This document shows positions 11,926 through 25,500 of a DNA stretch of 64,000 nucleotides, piece after piece (within the stretch, counting starts at the first letter, position 1; each line of letters opens with the position of its first letter). This DNA is from Membranipora membranacea. Taxonomy: Eukaryota; Bryozoa; Gymnolaemata; Cheilostomatida; Membraniporidae. A program made the translations under genes and the position numbers. The stretch lies in the NCBI GenBank assembly GCA_914767715.1, contig OU612070.1, positions 4,915,501 to 4,979,500 of the forward strand. The letters are read 5' to 3'. The notes below the pieces were generated by a model, which had not been told where the DNA came from, made no database searches, and saw nothing but the letters and a program-made list of their open reading frames with translations.

Positions 11926-14900
11926 CTATTGTAGCTTCTCATACAACAAACGAAGGAGACAAACACATATGACTGCACTAACCAACTATGTGTTAAAGAA
12001 TACTTGGCCGACCCAACATAGATTTATACTTACATGAAAGCTTTAGTTCACAGAATGTTCCGACAGTTCCCTTCGGACAGTGACATGTGAAGGCTAGCCA
12101 AGGTATCACATGGTTAGAAGTCTCCTCACAGGATCCGCCATGTTTACACGGCATCGCATCACATGTCGTAACAGCTAATAGAATGGAGTGGTGATGTTAT
12201 TCATATATCAATGATATAGACCGGCATCTAAACAACAACTGCATCAGTATTATGCAACACATGAAAGATTATAAATGATGGTTGTTTTGTGGCAGGTTCG
12301 GAGTTGTAGACAGGTGTCTGGAAAGGAGACAACTCTGTTTTGTATATACTTTAGTACCAAAACCTGAGGATAATAAATTAGAATTGATAAGCATTCGCCA
12401 ACATTGTATACTACAGCAAGGTAACTCATCTAAACCACAGAGTTATGATAATGCATTAATACATTCACATGCAAATCAGAGGTGAGGCTGTTTTGGGGAG
12501 GAGGACGACTTGAGGTCAAACACTTACTCAAGCTTACATCCCCAGATTTGACTTGACCAGTGGAGGTGTGAGTTACTACACAGTGATATGTACCGATAGA
12601 TGTACTGCTAGCATCGACTATCTCCAATGTCTTACCCAGTATACGGTATCTGAAACAAAAATCAACTCATCAAGTTGAGGTCTAATGGTGGATGAAGAAG
12701 GAGTTTGAGATTTGGTGGGGAAAATAAGCGATAAGAACAGCTTGGAGGCCACTTGAAGGGTGTGTAGAATCCTAAAACTTGAAATATTTAGTGTATCTGC
12801 GAGATGTCTATATATACCTTTGTGTGAGATGTCAATATATACCCTTGAGATGTCTATATATACCCTTTCTTAATTTGAGTTAACAATTTTGTTCCAGTTA
12901 TACTGTCTCTCTACTGCATTGGCAGTTTAATTTTTAACATGGCCGATGTTGCTAGCGGTATATTTTCTTGCTCCTGGCAAAGTGCCAATTCTTTCTCCGG
13001 CTTTCCCGACATAGATATCTGTGAGAACAGCTGTAAACCTGACACACTGGTGTTTGTGTCAAAGCAGGGAGAATTCTCCCTGGTCAAAGTAACCGTAATT
13101 CGAAGCTATTTAATATTATTGAAAAGCTTAGGTATGAGAGAAACCTCTAAAAACTTTTACACACCTTATTTACCATACATACACAGCTCAGCTACTGTGC
13201 ATACCATGTTAAACATGTTTGCTCCGCATACTGGTTACAACACGCATGTGACAATCCTAGTATGCATGCTAAGAGCTGAATTTGGAGTTGCTCCTCTTCT
13301 ACTACGGCGCATCAGTAGAAGGGGAGCAACTCAGAATTAAAGCAGATTAAACTAGATCAACTCTATTTTAAAAGTTGGTATCTCATATAGTGGTACTTTG
13401 TGGTTATTGCCTCATACTCAGACACGTGGATAGCAATAATCCCTACCTCTTGTCTGTGGAATCAGCATCAATCTTCTGTCCATCAGGAGATACCCATATA
13501 ACATCACCGGTATCTACATCTGACACAGGGCACTCCAATTCAGTAGAGTCTCCCTCCAACAGCCTCTCAGAGAATCCTATATTACCTGTCAATGTCACAA
13601 TATACCAAATATCATATCATATAAGGCTAAAAAGTGAAGTGATCATGGTCATTAGTATTTGAGTATTTTAAATAACCGATAAAAACGGAGGTTGTTTATA
13701 TAATTCTTGTTCTTGAATTTGATTACTTTTTACAAAATTTAGGTTACCATGCAGTTTTAACTTTCAAATTTATTCTTTAACTCAGCCCCACTTTGAGAAA
13801 AATAATGGAAAAACCTCAAGGTTTGCTGTATTTGTAATGCCTGATCTGTTCAAAATAAAAGGAACTCTTTACTTAAGACTTGACCTTCGGGCTAACAGTG
13901 TTTGTTGAATTTCAGTGACTGTGGCATGCGATGCTGTTTGGGGCTCCACAACTGTTGATACAGTTGATTACAAATAGTGCAATGTACGCTTAAATGACTA
14001 ATTAGATGTCCATACTTTCCCGTGGATTTTCCCCACCATGTTCGGTTCAGAGCTTTCTACTGAACATGTAGCACAGTATTTATAGCTTCTATCCTAATAT
14101 CATTCAGTGGGCTGTCACCACTCACCCGGCTGGCAGGATTGTTTGACACAGGGACGTCTGAGTTGTGAGTTACCGTAGCAGGCTCCCTTACATCGCCTGT
14201 GTCTGATCTCCACTCCGACTCCACAGGTTATAGAGCAGCTCGTCCAATCAGACCATGTGGACCACTGACCGGACGCAGACTCGCTGCCACCAGTCTGTGA
14301 TGAACCTTCTACATAATAAACAGGTTAAATTATCCTCGGAGTAGACCAAGTTATGTCCATTTGCCTTCATTGAGAGTTTCTCCCCTCCACTGGTCACTGG
14401 ATGGGGGGTAAATTCTTGATCCTTTTCGCATGGGGCTTGACCAGTAGACGGGGAGCAACTAAGATGCAGGCAAACTGTGATGACTTGAGAGATATTATTG
14501 ATTGCATTTCTAACCTAATTTATATAATTAAAAGCCAGAAGGCCTTGGCTGTTTAGCAGGTCAAAACTTGATAAAATTTTCTAACAAAACAAACAAAAAC
14601 CAGCTGCTTATCTCCAACTAACCAGCTGCTTAGCTCCGACTAACCAGCTGCTTACCTCCGACTATATCTTCTTTAGGAGGGTAAGTCAATATCCTATAAC
14701 AGTGCACTCTGTTTTGGATCTGACCACAGACAAGGAATGCTGGTGCTCCCTCAGCCTACACTGCGCTACACTACACTACACTACACTACACTTAATCCTA
14801 ATGTACATGTCAAGAACGAAATATGGTTGTTCCCCAGCAATTTGTACTGAGAAGAGTGTAATGTTATTGCCCTTCACATCCAAACCAAATGACAGCCTGA

Positions 14901-17900
14901 GCACTAATCAAAAGAATCACCATTTTTAAACCTTATATACCTGATATTTGAACACTACACGGGATCTGACAGCTTTCAGTTAGCATGCCATCACCATGAC
15001 ATGTGACAGCTGGGCTGACAGTTATACATGATCTGGTTCTGGCTCTGACACCTGCACCACATGTCACAGTACAAGCTCCCCAGGTGCCCCATCCTGACCA
15101 CTGTGGTAAGGTACCAGACTGTCCTGTAATGAGATACCAAAGCTTCCGCATAACATTCAGGGTTAGGCTCAAAAGGGGATTTTATGGCATTATGTACGTT
15201 CATTAGTGGAGAGCCTCGTTATAATCCCAAATTGAAATCGTTGTGTTTTGATGCGAAAGCTTGACACGTTTAACAATTTAAAGCTGAACGCGTAAACAAT
15301 ATCACACCAAGGAGTTAACTCTTGATCACATTGCCTCTGAAAAAGGGGAGTGGAAGAGGTGAAGAGGCTAATTAGCCAGCAAAATTTTAGTGTTCTCTTC
15401 AATCACTATGAAAGCCTCTATAGCTCAGTGGTAGAGCACTGCTCTCGTAAGGCAGGAGTGAAGCAGGGGTCGTGGGTTCAAACCCCACTGGAGGCTTTGT
15501 ATTCGTTTTGCAATTCATGTTGTTCTACCTCAGATAGAATATGCTTCAAAAGCTGAGATCTTAATATTGGTCCCACATTTGTCAATGGTAAGGTGTAAGA
15601 AACATTGCCTGTAGTATATTCATTTAAGCTGCTGTGACCACACCAATTTTTTTGTCGATGCTATCACAAATATGGCACATCACAATCAGAGTAGAATGCT
15701 GACAGCCAAAAATCATAATTCAGTTCATAGAGCTGAAGCTGGGATTACAATCAAGGAATCCCTTGTTCAAACCCCACTGGAGGCTCCTTTTAAACTTTAT
15801 GTAAATTATATCCGTAGGAAATGGGAGCCTCCGAAGAAAATTGATTGACAAGACTTATCCCAACTTAAACAGCTACATGATTTTAAAGTAGAGTTGGTTT
15901 GACAGTAATGGTGCATGTGTCCGCATCTTACCACCCCCGACAGCTCCCCCGATAGCTCCCCCGATAGCTCCCCCGACAGCTCCCCCGACAGCTCCCCCGA
16001 CAGCTGCACAGTTGATATGACATGCCTGTGTCTCCTTAGTATCATGGTTACTCTGTATACCAGACCCACAAGAAACGGAACAGCCGCTCCAGGTATCTGA
16101 TTCTATCCTGTAATTCAGTGTGAACAAAATTGCCTATAAACCGACTTTTAAATGGGAGGTAAAGAAAGATTCTCTGTCTCTAATTGGTGCAAACAGATTT
16201 TGAGTTGCTACCTTAATCCAGACTTGACATATCAGCACACTTCAAAATTATCACAAGGCATAAATATATTGGCCATTCTTATTAGAGTTAGCCAATTGTG
16301 AGGCATATTTTCTGAAGAAATCACCAGCTGTGAACTATGATGATTCAAGGACCATCAGGAATAAAATTCGTTCAAAAATTTGTAGAAAAACAGCTGCATT
16401 CATGAATATATTTTTCTTGTTGTGGGCTTCAGTCACCACAAAAACTGAACATACTATTCTTATTATTTGCTAAGATTGCAGTTAATTTCCCAATGATAAC
16501 ATGTGGTTAATATTTTCAGAATAACCACATATGTACACGAATGATATCTTGGTCCATATATGGAATTTATCAACCAGCACAGCTGCCAAAACAGTACAGT
16601 ATTTGTATATCTACCTATTCATATTCCGTAACAATAAAGCCAACATTATTATGCCCATTTACTTACAAGATATTTGCACACGGTACATTCTTGTTACAAG
16701 CATCCGACTTTTCGCTTTCTCCTAAACAGCCTGACAAGGTCTGACAATCCCTGAATCTTTTCCTCTCCCCATCAGAGCCACAAGACGCACTACAATGTGA
16801 CCAGCCAGACCAATCAGCCCACACCCCAGCACCGGGGCGACACAACTTCAAACCTGTAAATAGGGAGTACGAAAAATCATAGAGTTAGCCACGGCAAATC
16901 TCAGCATCTTTATTTCAAAATCAAAGTAATATGTAATTTGCAGCATAGTTTTTGAGTCCGCTGTTAATGGTACAATCAGCTAAGTGCAGCTTTAAATGCA
17001 TATCTCATTTAAAAATGCCGAATCAAACCAATAATCTGTAAAATGTTGAACTGATGTACATAAAAACAAGTCTCAACAATATTTCTGCAAAGTATTTTTG
17101 TGTCACCGAAACTGATTTTCTCTATAAGGGTGTCAAGTGGTATCCTGTTCAGTGAGTCATGTGACCCTCAGAGTACCTGTTCAGTGAGTCATGTGGCCCT
17201 CAGAGTACCTGCTCAGTGAGTCATGTGACCCTCAGAGTACCTGTTCAGTGAGTCATGTGACACTCAGGGTACCTGTACATTGCTGCCTGTCACTGCTGTC
17301 TCCAGGGCAGTGTCGCAGCTCATGCAGACATATTCTGTGTTTGAATTTATAACTATGCAGACCGCATGACATAGTACACTCACTCCATCCTGTCCAGTGA
17401 GACCAGCCACCATTCTCATCTATAATAATATGATACATAGCTCAACAGCAACTTAAGAGGAGTAACTGTGTAACAGGGCTGTTGCTCATTGACTTAATTC
17501 AGATATTTACCTAAAATGTAGAGCACAAAAGTGAATTCTCAATTCTTTCGGAGGCTCCTACAATCATAGAGCGGATCTATCTATCCAACTCCTTCAAAAG
17601 TTCAAACCAATAACATAGAAGTAATCATTGACGTTGACTTTGACGTTTAGGGAGGGATTCTAAGGTAACTAAAACAGTACCAGCTACCAGGATCGGTGTG
17701 CTTGCCGAAACCCGGGATCGAACCAGGGACCTTTAGATCTTCAGTCTAACGCTCTCCCAACTGAGCTATTTCGGCTGGTGAAGGAAACGCAACTCCTGAT
17801 GAAAAATATTGAAAATTCTACAGCAGTAAGGATTGCGTGTAACTTGACTAAAGTGGTGCAATACTGGTGTGTTTATTTGTAATACATCATGATTAATGAT

Positions 17901-20900
17901 AATATATAGCCCATTATCTAGCGGTGATGTTGTGGTGCAGTGTTGGTGGTCACAGGTGGATGATTGTTATCAGGGTTAGGTGCAGACATATTATCGCAAT
18001 TTATTTCTCTCTTTCTCTCATATCAATTTAACGAGACAACAAGCAACCAGTGTTATAGACCACAACAGCTCTACCACCCCATCTTTTCAAAAAAGTATAA
18101 ATAAATGTGCAAGGCCAGCTGGTATTGTCATAATACTAGACTAAAGGAACATGGAAAGAAAATAGTGGTTGTTATAACCTTTTTCATCATTATCATGGGT
18201 TTGCTATTATTGAATCTGTAACACATGTTTATTCTTTTGGGGCAGTGGATAGGAGAGCAAATAGGGCACTAGCTAACTCTCCTCCCCTTTGAAGAAGCTG
18301 CTATGGACAAAGGATTACCCCGACATGGTAAAGGACGTCGGATGGGTGGAGCAAGAGTTTGGGAGGCTCAAGCTAATCCTGGCTAATCCTAGGCAATGAT
18401 GTCATGATCATGACCTTGATTTCTGCACTGTAAGTAATCAAGACGATTCTTGTCCAATAGATCAAACAAAGAAGTGAAAAACCGTATTTCTCACAAACCC
18501 TGTGGTGAATCATCTGCTCCATTGATATTGATTTTTATCTCAGGCTTATTCTTTTCAAGCAGTGCATCAGCATACCTATAAAATGATGAAGGTTAAGTTT
18601 CAGTAAACATAGTTAGACAAAGCCAGAATTATTAGCAGTACCTAAGAGACTAGGGCTAAGTTTGAGCAATGAAACCACGCAACCAACCAATATATATGGT
18701 TTTTGCTGGGTCTCTGGAATAGAAACAAGGTCAATCTTTTATTACTCTGCATCGAAAAAGGAAAACAAAAATCGCTCTCCCTAGCAATGGTTTAACAACA
18801 TAAATCCATGCCACATCATATTATTCCCTATGCTATCTGAAAGGAAAGCAATTCAATGTAAATATGGTTATTATGTAATTCCTGCAACTTCCTCCGCGTA
18901 CATAGATATCCCAAAACTTGAAAACTTATCACTAATCGTAACTCTAATTTGAGGTTATCAGGTTGCCAATTTGTTATTTTCATATTTTCACCCTATATAG
19001 CGTATTGCTGCCTTGCTGCAGTCAAGCAGACCTGCCACAGTGGTACAGCAGTTCAGCGCTGCCGTAGCACAATGGAACAGCGCTGCTATTCTTACTTGAG
19101 GATTGCGCTGCTATTCTTACTTGAGGATTGCGCTGCTATTCTTACTTGAGGATTGCGCTGACCATATCATGAGAGTTACTGGTATCCTGATTCTTCTTAT
19201 CTACTATGTCAGCAGTAGCTTGGACTTTAGCTGATAGCTGTTTGATCAACTCCAACTGCGTAGCCAACTTCTCTAATAATGAAATCAGATTATTAAATAG
19301 CAGCAAAATGCGGCCCGATGACACACAGTAGGCAGCAGGGCTCATGAAGGGTTTGACTGTGTATTACAAACTTTAAGTCGAATATGGGGCCCGTGGAAGC
19401 ATAGTCAAGTCATTTATATCCGTATTGTGATTGTGATGTTCATCTATCAGACTGGGTCTGAACTACCTTGCTTAGTGGTTGAAGTGGTTTAATGTGAAAT
19501 GCAGCCCAAGCTGGGTGGTTCATAATGAAATGCGACCAGCCATCAACCTGAACATAGTTTGAGCATTTAAACTATGATTGTATAGAAGCATCAACACAGA
19601 AGTATTTTGAAAGCTGAAAATGAGTTTTCACATGAAGTTCTCACCAGTTTCGTGTCTAATCATCTCCTCTTCAATGTTCTTGTGTTTACTATTCTGTAAC
19701 CCGTATGCAACAACCACATGTTTATCCTTGTCGGCGGTGTCCAGTGATTTATATGTGTCAGCGATTGACTGGGCTAGTTTATCCATCTCAGACTGCTCGT
19801 CATCTGGTAAATCATCCTGTGATAAGAGAAAATTAGTCATTCTATCAAAATTTATTCAAGTAAACATTTAGTAGAAATAAGGGGCAGCTGACTTTCAGCC
19901 TTTTTTTATTTACAAATTGATAAATATCTTAGTTTACAGTTCAAGAGGCTTAGTGACTGTCTAAAACAGTCCAGTATACGAGGGGGGGGGGGGGGTAGTG
20001 ACCAGATTCTTATCTTTCTATTTGTTTCTGATTTTTAACAATTGGAATGTTCAGATGACTCTTTGGTACTAAGAAACCGGAGACCATACGGAGACCATAC
20101 GTTATAAAGATTGTTGTGGACTGTGTTGTGGTTAGTAGAAACCCATCTTTATATCTTCATTAGCAGACATGGAAAAGAAGTAAACACCTAGATCAATAAT
20201 GACAATTAAATAACCATTTCACAACTAGATGCGTATGTTTTTAACCTCTACGGCTTTGATTGGGTCTTTATCTACATGTGCTTCAGCCTCTTTCACATCT
20301 GTAGTATCCTCAGTAGCACCCTTCAAGGAAAAAACCAGTACAATATTGATGAAGGTATATACAGTAGTCCACTGTGCCAGGAGTTCACCAAGGAAGGCAA
20401 CTAGATGATGAGTTTACTAGGATCAAGGTCAAATTCCCTGCATATTAGCACAAAAAGGGGTTTAGTACAGGGGAAGCAACTTGAAATGCAAATTAATGGA
20501 AGCTTGATTAGCATAACCATCATATATAATTGTTGTATTGAATCCTATTACAACTGACAAAGGAGATCAAACTCTTGATTTACTAGAACAAATTATGACT
20601 CAGTCATGAATTTAACCTACCTGTTTCTCCTTTGTCGCAGGCTTACCACTTTCCTCTGAGGTCTTAACGTCTGCAAAGCAATGTCAAACGATGGGAATGA
20701 GAGCAGGAAATGTCAGCCAGTGTACCACACTACTTTGGTAGTCTAGGTGTTTATTACCTCTTTGACCCCAACAGTCAAGGCGTTTATCTGCTCAGCCCAT
20801 ATGGACCACACTACAAACCAGCTCCATGCAAAAGTAATAACAAACATTTATTTATTAACTTTAGCCCAGTGACAAAAACATATCACTTGACCTTCCTGTG

Positions 20901-22336
20901 GTGCTCAAGGTGCATATTTGTATGTGATTATTATTTGTTACAGCTACCGACCCTGCCAATGTTATGAACAGATTTAACATACTGACATTGAGACTAAACT
21001 ATTATCATGTGTATCTCTGATCGTTAGAGCCTATTTAGTATCAGTACCATACAGGTACCCGCCGGTCGTTACACCGTATAACTCCCCATGGTACTCTTAG
21101 TAAGTGCATTAGTTCTCTCTCTATTGATCAGAGATATCATGCAATAGTATATCACTTCATCAGCAGATTTTAGTCATAAAAAATTGGAGTGATAACTTAC
21201 CTTCATCCAGACCTTGTCTCAGTTGCAGGTTCAGCGCTTCATCTAGATCAGCATCACCTTCCTTATCCAGCAGTGAGCCAAAAGGGTTATAATCATCAGC
21301 CACCATTGTATATTTATCTAAATCGATCTCTCCGTAATCAGCACCATCCTGTCCGTCGTCTAATGGTAGGGTTGTGTCCTCTTTGTGCGTATCAGGGTCC
21401 TTCTCTTTTAAAATTCCTGCGAAACAAGAGAGAGATTTGTAATGACCAAAGACAGATCTACATTTTTAGTTTTCTATCACAAAATGCCTTACAACCAGAG
21501 ACTATAGATTATCTATGGTCTCTGTTACAACTATAGACAGAATGAGAAACTTAGTTGTGCCGCTAGTAAACCCCTAGTATATCAAAGGTTGGCATTCTCT
21601 AATAGTAAGTCATCTATACTTGAAAACTTGCAATTCATGCTGCATCAGTTATGGTATTATAAACAGCCACAAACACCAATATCAACATCAACATAATTTA
21701 TGTGCTCAAACGTTGCCCAGGTTGTCCGAGTTGATGTGAGTAGCATTTCATGACAACCAGATTCCAGTCAGATCGGAATGTGGATGATGTCAAGTGTCAA
21801 CAAAGTATGTCACAGAACATGTTAGATAGGAATCATTAAGGTGCATTCACAATGCAGATTCTTCCTGGCAGATTGTTTGGTCAGATTTGTGCTCTTATTA
21901 TTGTCAGCTTATATAAAAGACAAACCTGGCGGGACAATCTGGAGGATAATCTGAAGGGCAAATGCAGCTTAAGCCTGACTGACCTGATGTGGAGGCAGCA
22001 GTAGTCTGCCTACTAAACAGTGCGTCTAGGGAGTGATCATTCATCTGTATAGAGGTAATCATGTCTGTAGTAGAAGCTGTAGAAGAAACCACCAAAAAAA
22101 TTTCAGAACAGCTAGGATTTATAGTTATAATCAAGCATGAAATAATAAAGTAGTCTACAGCAGACATTGTTTAAAACAGAAATTCTAACAAGCTTGTTAG
22201 TATATTATTGAATTGACGATAGTAAGAGCTTACCATTGCCATAAGATGTTGTGGCCAAAAAGTCCTGCGCCATCGATACCAGAATAATCCCCTGATACAG
22301 TGAGGCACTAAGAAGTATTGACGACAACACAGCCAT
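11926..22336 (-). CDS. Secreted protein with five TSP1 repeats, Ig and EGF domains
   Basis: Seventeen exons, minus strand: 22336-22234, 22076-21984, 21416-21201, 20670-20621, 20320-20246, 19816-19645, 19272-19146, 18575-18499, 17419-17273, 16853-16667, 16107-15932, 15123-14941, 14308-14126, 13585-13447, 12649-12528, 12174-12034, 11972-11926. All phases agree, giving 2238 nt (745 aa). Exon 1 is a signal peptide (MAVLSSILLSASLYQGIILV). Exons 2-6 code an acidic low-complexity region (DDGQDGADYGEIDLDKYTM); exon 7 is likely helical (EKLATQLELIKQLSAKVQ). Exons 9-13 each code one TSP1 repeat (e.g. WSHWTGWSECTMSCG, WSTWSDWTSCSITCGVG). Exons 14-15 form an Ig domain (ELECPVSD, GTYHCVV). Exon 16 is an EGF (CKHGGSC, FTCHCPKGTVGTFCE). 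The 16-aa last exon is the weakest call. Likely extracellular matrix or cell surface; no known orthologue recognised. Confidence 0.85.
13272..13342. repeat. Hairpin with GGGGAGCAACTC ends
   Basis: ggagttgctcctcttctact pairs with agtagaaggggagcaact across a 10-base loop (about 19 bp of stem). It lies in the intron between the fifth TSP1 exon and the Ig exons. The end motif recurs elsewhere in the window, so this is probably a minimal MITE or element end. Confidence 0.7.
15414..15496 (+). tRNA. tRNA-Thr (CGT) with short intron
   Basis: Acceptor gcctcta pairs with tggaggc; D arm gctcagtggtagagc; T arm gtggg-ttcaaac-cccac. The anticodon stem ctgct pairs with agcag only if about 11 nt (aggcaggagtg) are removed after position 37, the canonical place for a nuclear tRNA intron. 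The loop is then ctcgtaa, anticodon CGT. It sits inside an intron of the TSP1 gene, on the opposite strand. The B box (ggttcaaacc) is slightly off consensus. Confidence 0.85.
15763..15787 (+). repeat. tRNA-Thr 3'-end fragment
   Basis: ttcaaaccccactggaggct repeats the T arm and acceptor 3' strand of the tRNA gene about 300 bp upstream; no 5' half is present. It is a partial duplication or a retroposed tRNA end. Confidence 0.7.
15934..16007 (-). repeat. 12-bp coding minisatellite (AVGG)n
   Basis: About six copies of cgacagctcccc (plus strand), lying wholly within the third TSP1 exon and multiple-of-three in length. It codes a run of AVGG/AIGG units after the TSP1 core, ending at the exon's donor. 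It gives a Gly-rich flexible spacer between TSP1 repeats and may vary in copy number. Confidence 0.85.
17145..17272. repeat. 32-bp tandem repeat overlapping a splice donor
   Basis: Exactly four 32-bp units (ctgttcagtgagtcatgtga plus 12 bases). The last unit touches the 3' end of the first TSP1 exon and supplies its donor (acag|gtaccc on the minus strand). Each further unit carries a copy of the donor-like cag|gtact, so candidate 5' splice sites recur every 32 bp into the intron. Confidence 0.85.
17703..17775 (-). tRNA. tRNA-Phe (GAA)
   Basis: The minus strand reads gccgaaatagctcagttggg, anticodon arm ttaga-ctgaaga-tctaa, T arm ccctggttcgatcccggg, acceptor tttcggc with discriminator A. All arms pair and both A and B boxes are canonical. 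There is no intron. It lies in the intron between exons 8 and 9 of the TSP1 gene, on the same strand as that gene. Confidence 0.95.
19090..19163. repeat. 25-bp triplication at an exon 7 splice donor
   Basis: Three copies of cttacttgaggattgcgctg plus ctatt. On the minus strand each copy contains atcctcaa|gtaagaata, the 3' end of exon 7 of the TSP1 gene with its donor. Only the most upstream donor (boundary 19146) keeps the frame into exon 8. The other two would read into TAA. Confidence 0.85.
19980..19997 (+). repeat. Poly-G tract
   Basis: A run of about 14-15 G in an intron of the TSP1 gene. It could form a quadruplex and is a likely site of length polymorphism or sequencing error. Similar runs occur near 41718 (G) and 43999 (C). 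Confidence 0.8.
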
Positions 22337-22546
22337 ATCGAGATTTGCAACAAAAAGTAAAACATAGCGCAAAACGTAAAGCAAATATATCTGTTTTATT
22401 ATAGTTCTGTACAGAGAATCGAGAAGGGAAATACAGAAGTAAGTGAAGAGACCAGGTAATTGACAGTCATAACAATGATTTATCTTGAGACAACAACAGA
22501 CTACAGATTCTAAACCGTGGAATCCATACACTTATTTATTTCAGGA
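22337..22546 (-). promoter_or_regulatory. Very short CatSper2-TSP1 spacer with poly(A) signal and 3' splice-like site
   Basis: Only 210 bp separate the CatSper2 stop from the next ATG on the same strand. An AATAAA (plus-strand tttatt, 22535-22540) lies a few bases after the stop. Further on comes a pyrimidine-rich stretch ending ccttctcgattctctgtacag, about 75 bp before the downstream ATG. This resembles a strong 3' splice site with no donor after the poly(A) signal: either a 5' UTR intron acceptor or a trans-splice acceptor, as in operons of some animals. The latter is inference. Confidence 0.5.
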
Positions 22547-25500
22547 TTACAATATTTTATGTTTCTTTTTATTAGGGGATACGAGTGACATTTTGTTGAA
22601 CAGTGATGTTGCGTTACGTTGCGCTAACTGTCTCCATCTGCTCAGAAGAACACCGGGCATAAACCCTGACCTAGCTGAGCGCGACTTAGACAGGTCAATT
22701 TCCGCTGTATTAGATTCAGAATCTTCCTGAATGGGACCGAGGAGACGTCTGTGTATTTCAGGATCTTCATTCAGGTTTAGCAGAGCTTGGTTGGCTTTTT
22801 TTAACAAAACACCTCTCTCTTTCAAATTCTCCTAAAACAATATCGTTGTAGAGTGCACACACATGAATGAGATACCATGTAATGACAAAGACACAAGTTG
22901 AGAATTCATTATATTGATAGTACCAAATGTTGAGGAAATCTTAGAGTTATCCTCTGCAGTTTTGTGATAAGACAACATCCAAATATAATATTTCAAACGA
23001 CAGAAAATGACTTTGCCATCACGCCTTCCTGTTACTAACAAATCGTCAGATATAACACAATGACTTATCATTAAATTCAAATCTCCCACCTTCAACAGGA
23101 ATTTACTTTGACATATATTAAAAAACCGGTAAAATGGCCTGTAATCTTGACTACTGACTAGCTGTATATAACTATATGTGTAACATAAAAATTTTGCAGT
23201 CAACAAAATAATAACAGACGAAACGGAATGCATGAAATTAAGAATTAAATTTCGAATGATTCTCAATCCATAATCAGCCACGTCACACATACCTGTAAGT
23301 TCTCCATGAGTACGAGGTACTTGAAGTAGACGTCACCCTGCCATTTAGTGATGTTATCCACTTTCTTCAGCCTGTCCATCAGATGGTGGATAGTCTTCTG
23401 CCATAGATAGACGTTATCAAACTCAGAATTCAGTCCTTGACATTGCGCCTGAATAGGGAAGCATATTAATAATTCAAAATCATCGGTTAAGTGACATCTG
23501 GCATCATAATTGGAAGAGTATTCCAGATGTTCAGGGTAGATTTTGATTGCAACTTTATATCTGAGTTAAACGTGCATTCAACATTGGTGTTCCAATTTTA
23601 AAGAGTAAGGTTTTTTTGGATTTTTTTATGTGCACAAACGATAAGGGGCAAAGTAGTTACGATTATACATATACCATCTTGAAGTCGGGAAATTTACAAG
23701 ACAGATTTAGGTATACACAAAATTTTCTAATGAGCAAATAATATCATACATCAAAAATAGATTTTCGATGAGCACTAGGAGGCGGTGCTAGATCATGCTG
23801 CAGAGGAGGCATCTCTAGTGAGTTCCTAAGAGAGAGCTGGAAACCTGCTGTATGTTTAGGAGGTGTCAACATGTTCAGTAACTCATATTCATCCTCGTCG
23901 AGTCCGGCCAATGAGAATCGCTTTATGTTCTGTTTCACCTGATTCAGCATCACTGGGAACAGAAGTTTATATTGATATGAAAATTTGTTATTTCACTACA
24001 CAATAAAAGACACATCTATGAATTGATCGATAAGATGCAATAACGCTCCAGTCATTAATTGGCCATAGGATCATAATTTCAATACATACCATCAATCATG
24101 ATTGAACGCAGTCAATATTATTTTTTTCAATATGTCGTCTCATATTTGATCAAAATACCTTTGTCCAAAGATCTTTGATAAATATGGACAAATGTCATCG
24201 AGCAACTGTCCAAACTTCCGCGCTCTGTGATGATTAGGGTTAAGGCCTCTAGATAGCAAAAAATATTTGACACTTTGCCTTATGACCTCAGTAACTAGAT
24301 AGGCTATATATGTATGGTGGTGACAGACATAGGCTGTTTTTTAAATCAAAACCTGTGGGAAATACTAAAAAATTGACAATATACCTTCTGTAGCTGAGGT
24401 TCCGAAATCTAGTAACAAGTCAACCTACACATCTGTTAAATTTTAACAGGATAATACACTTACTTGTTTTATAGTCTGAGTTGTCGGTCTCAGTAGACGG
24501 CCGATCTACCATGATTTTTACACTTTTGGCTCCTGGCACACTTTGACCTGTCACCTCAGCATCCTCTAATAGGGGAGGCGGAGCTGCAGACTTAATCAAT
24601 TTCTTCTTCTTCTTCATAGGAGAGTTAGATTGGTTAGAGTCTGAACTTAAGTTGCCATCTTGGTTTGTGTTCCTGTTCAAACCCGGCTGGGGAGACCTAA
24701 AGTCTGATGACGGAGTCACAGCAGGTAGTAATTGGCCCGGTAACGGGGCATTATCGATTGATCGGGTTTTATTAGCTGTGAATACCCTGATTACAGGTGA
24801 CATTTCTCTCTCATCTAAAACACGCGAGAACCACAGTCGGTAGACCAAACAGACAGACAAAACAGGGTAATGATAAAGCCTACTTAAAAAAACTACATCA
24901 TGATATTAAAAAAGGTTGTTGTGCAAAATGTCAGGTTTATCCCTACAAACTATTTTGCAAGAAGGTTCATAAATAGTTAAAGGACAAGTATATTTAATTT
25001 TCCTGGGTAGACAGTATGATGTTACTGTAAAGCCATTAGCAGTCATTGGTATCAGTCAACTCAACAAAATCTGTTATTAAGATGGTAAGTTGTAGTTATA
25101 TACGTACCGATAGGGTCTCCCATAGGTAAGTGCTGCATGTATGCACTCTGGACTTCTTGGTTGTCCCCACTGTCGGTAGGAGGGACTGACTGTATATTAT
25201 TCCCATTCTCAGTGCACACTGTACTGCTATTCTTAGCAGTCTTGATATCAATTTCCAGGATTTTCTCTGCTTGACGGCGTATAGTATTGATTTTCTCTCT
25301 CTTCACCTTGGAACGATGATGATTATGATGTTACAAACAGAAAATCTTTGTATGCCGCAGATTCATTTTAGTAGAAACGATGTATTATGTTATAAAGTAA
25401 GCTTAGCTGATGTCCGAGAAACAATTCTCTTTTTGGAACAGAAGACTGATGGCAGCGATGCTATGTTCTATAAGCGCAGGTTAGGGACATATGCTAAGAG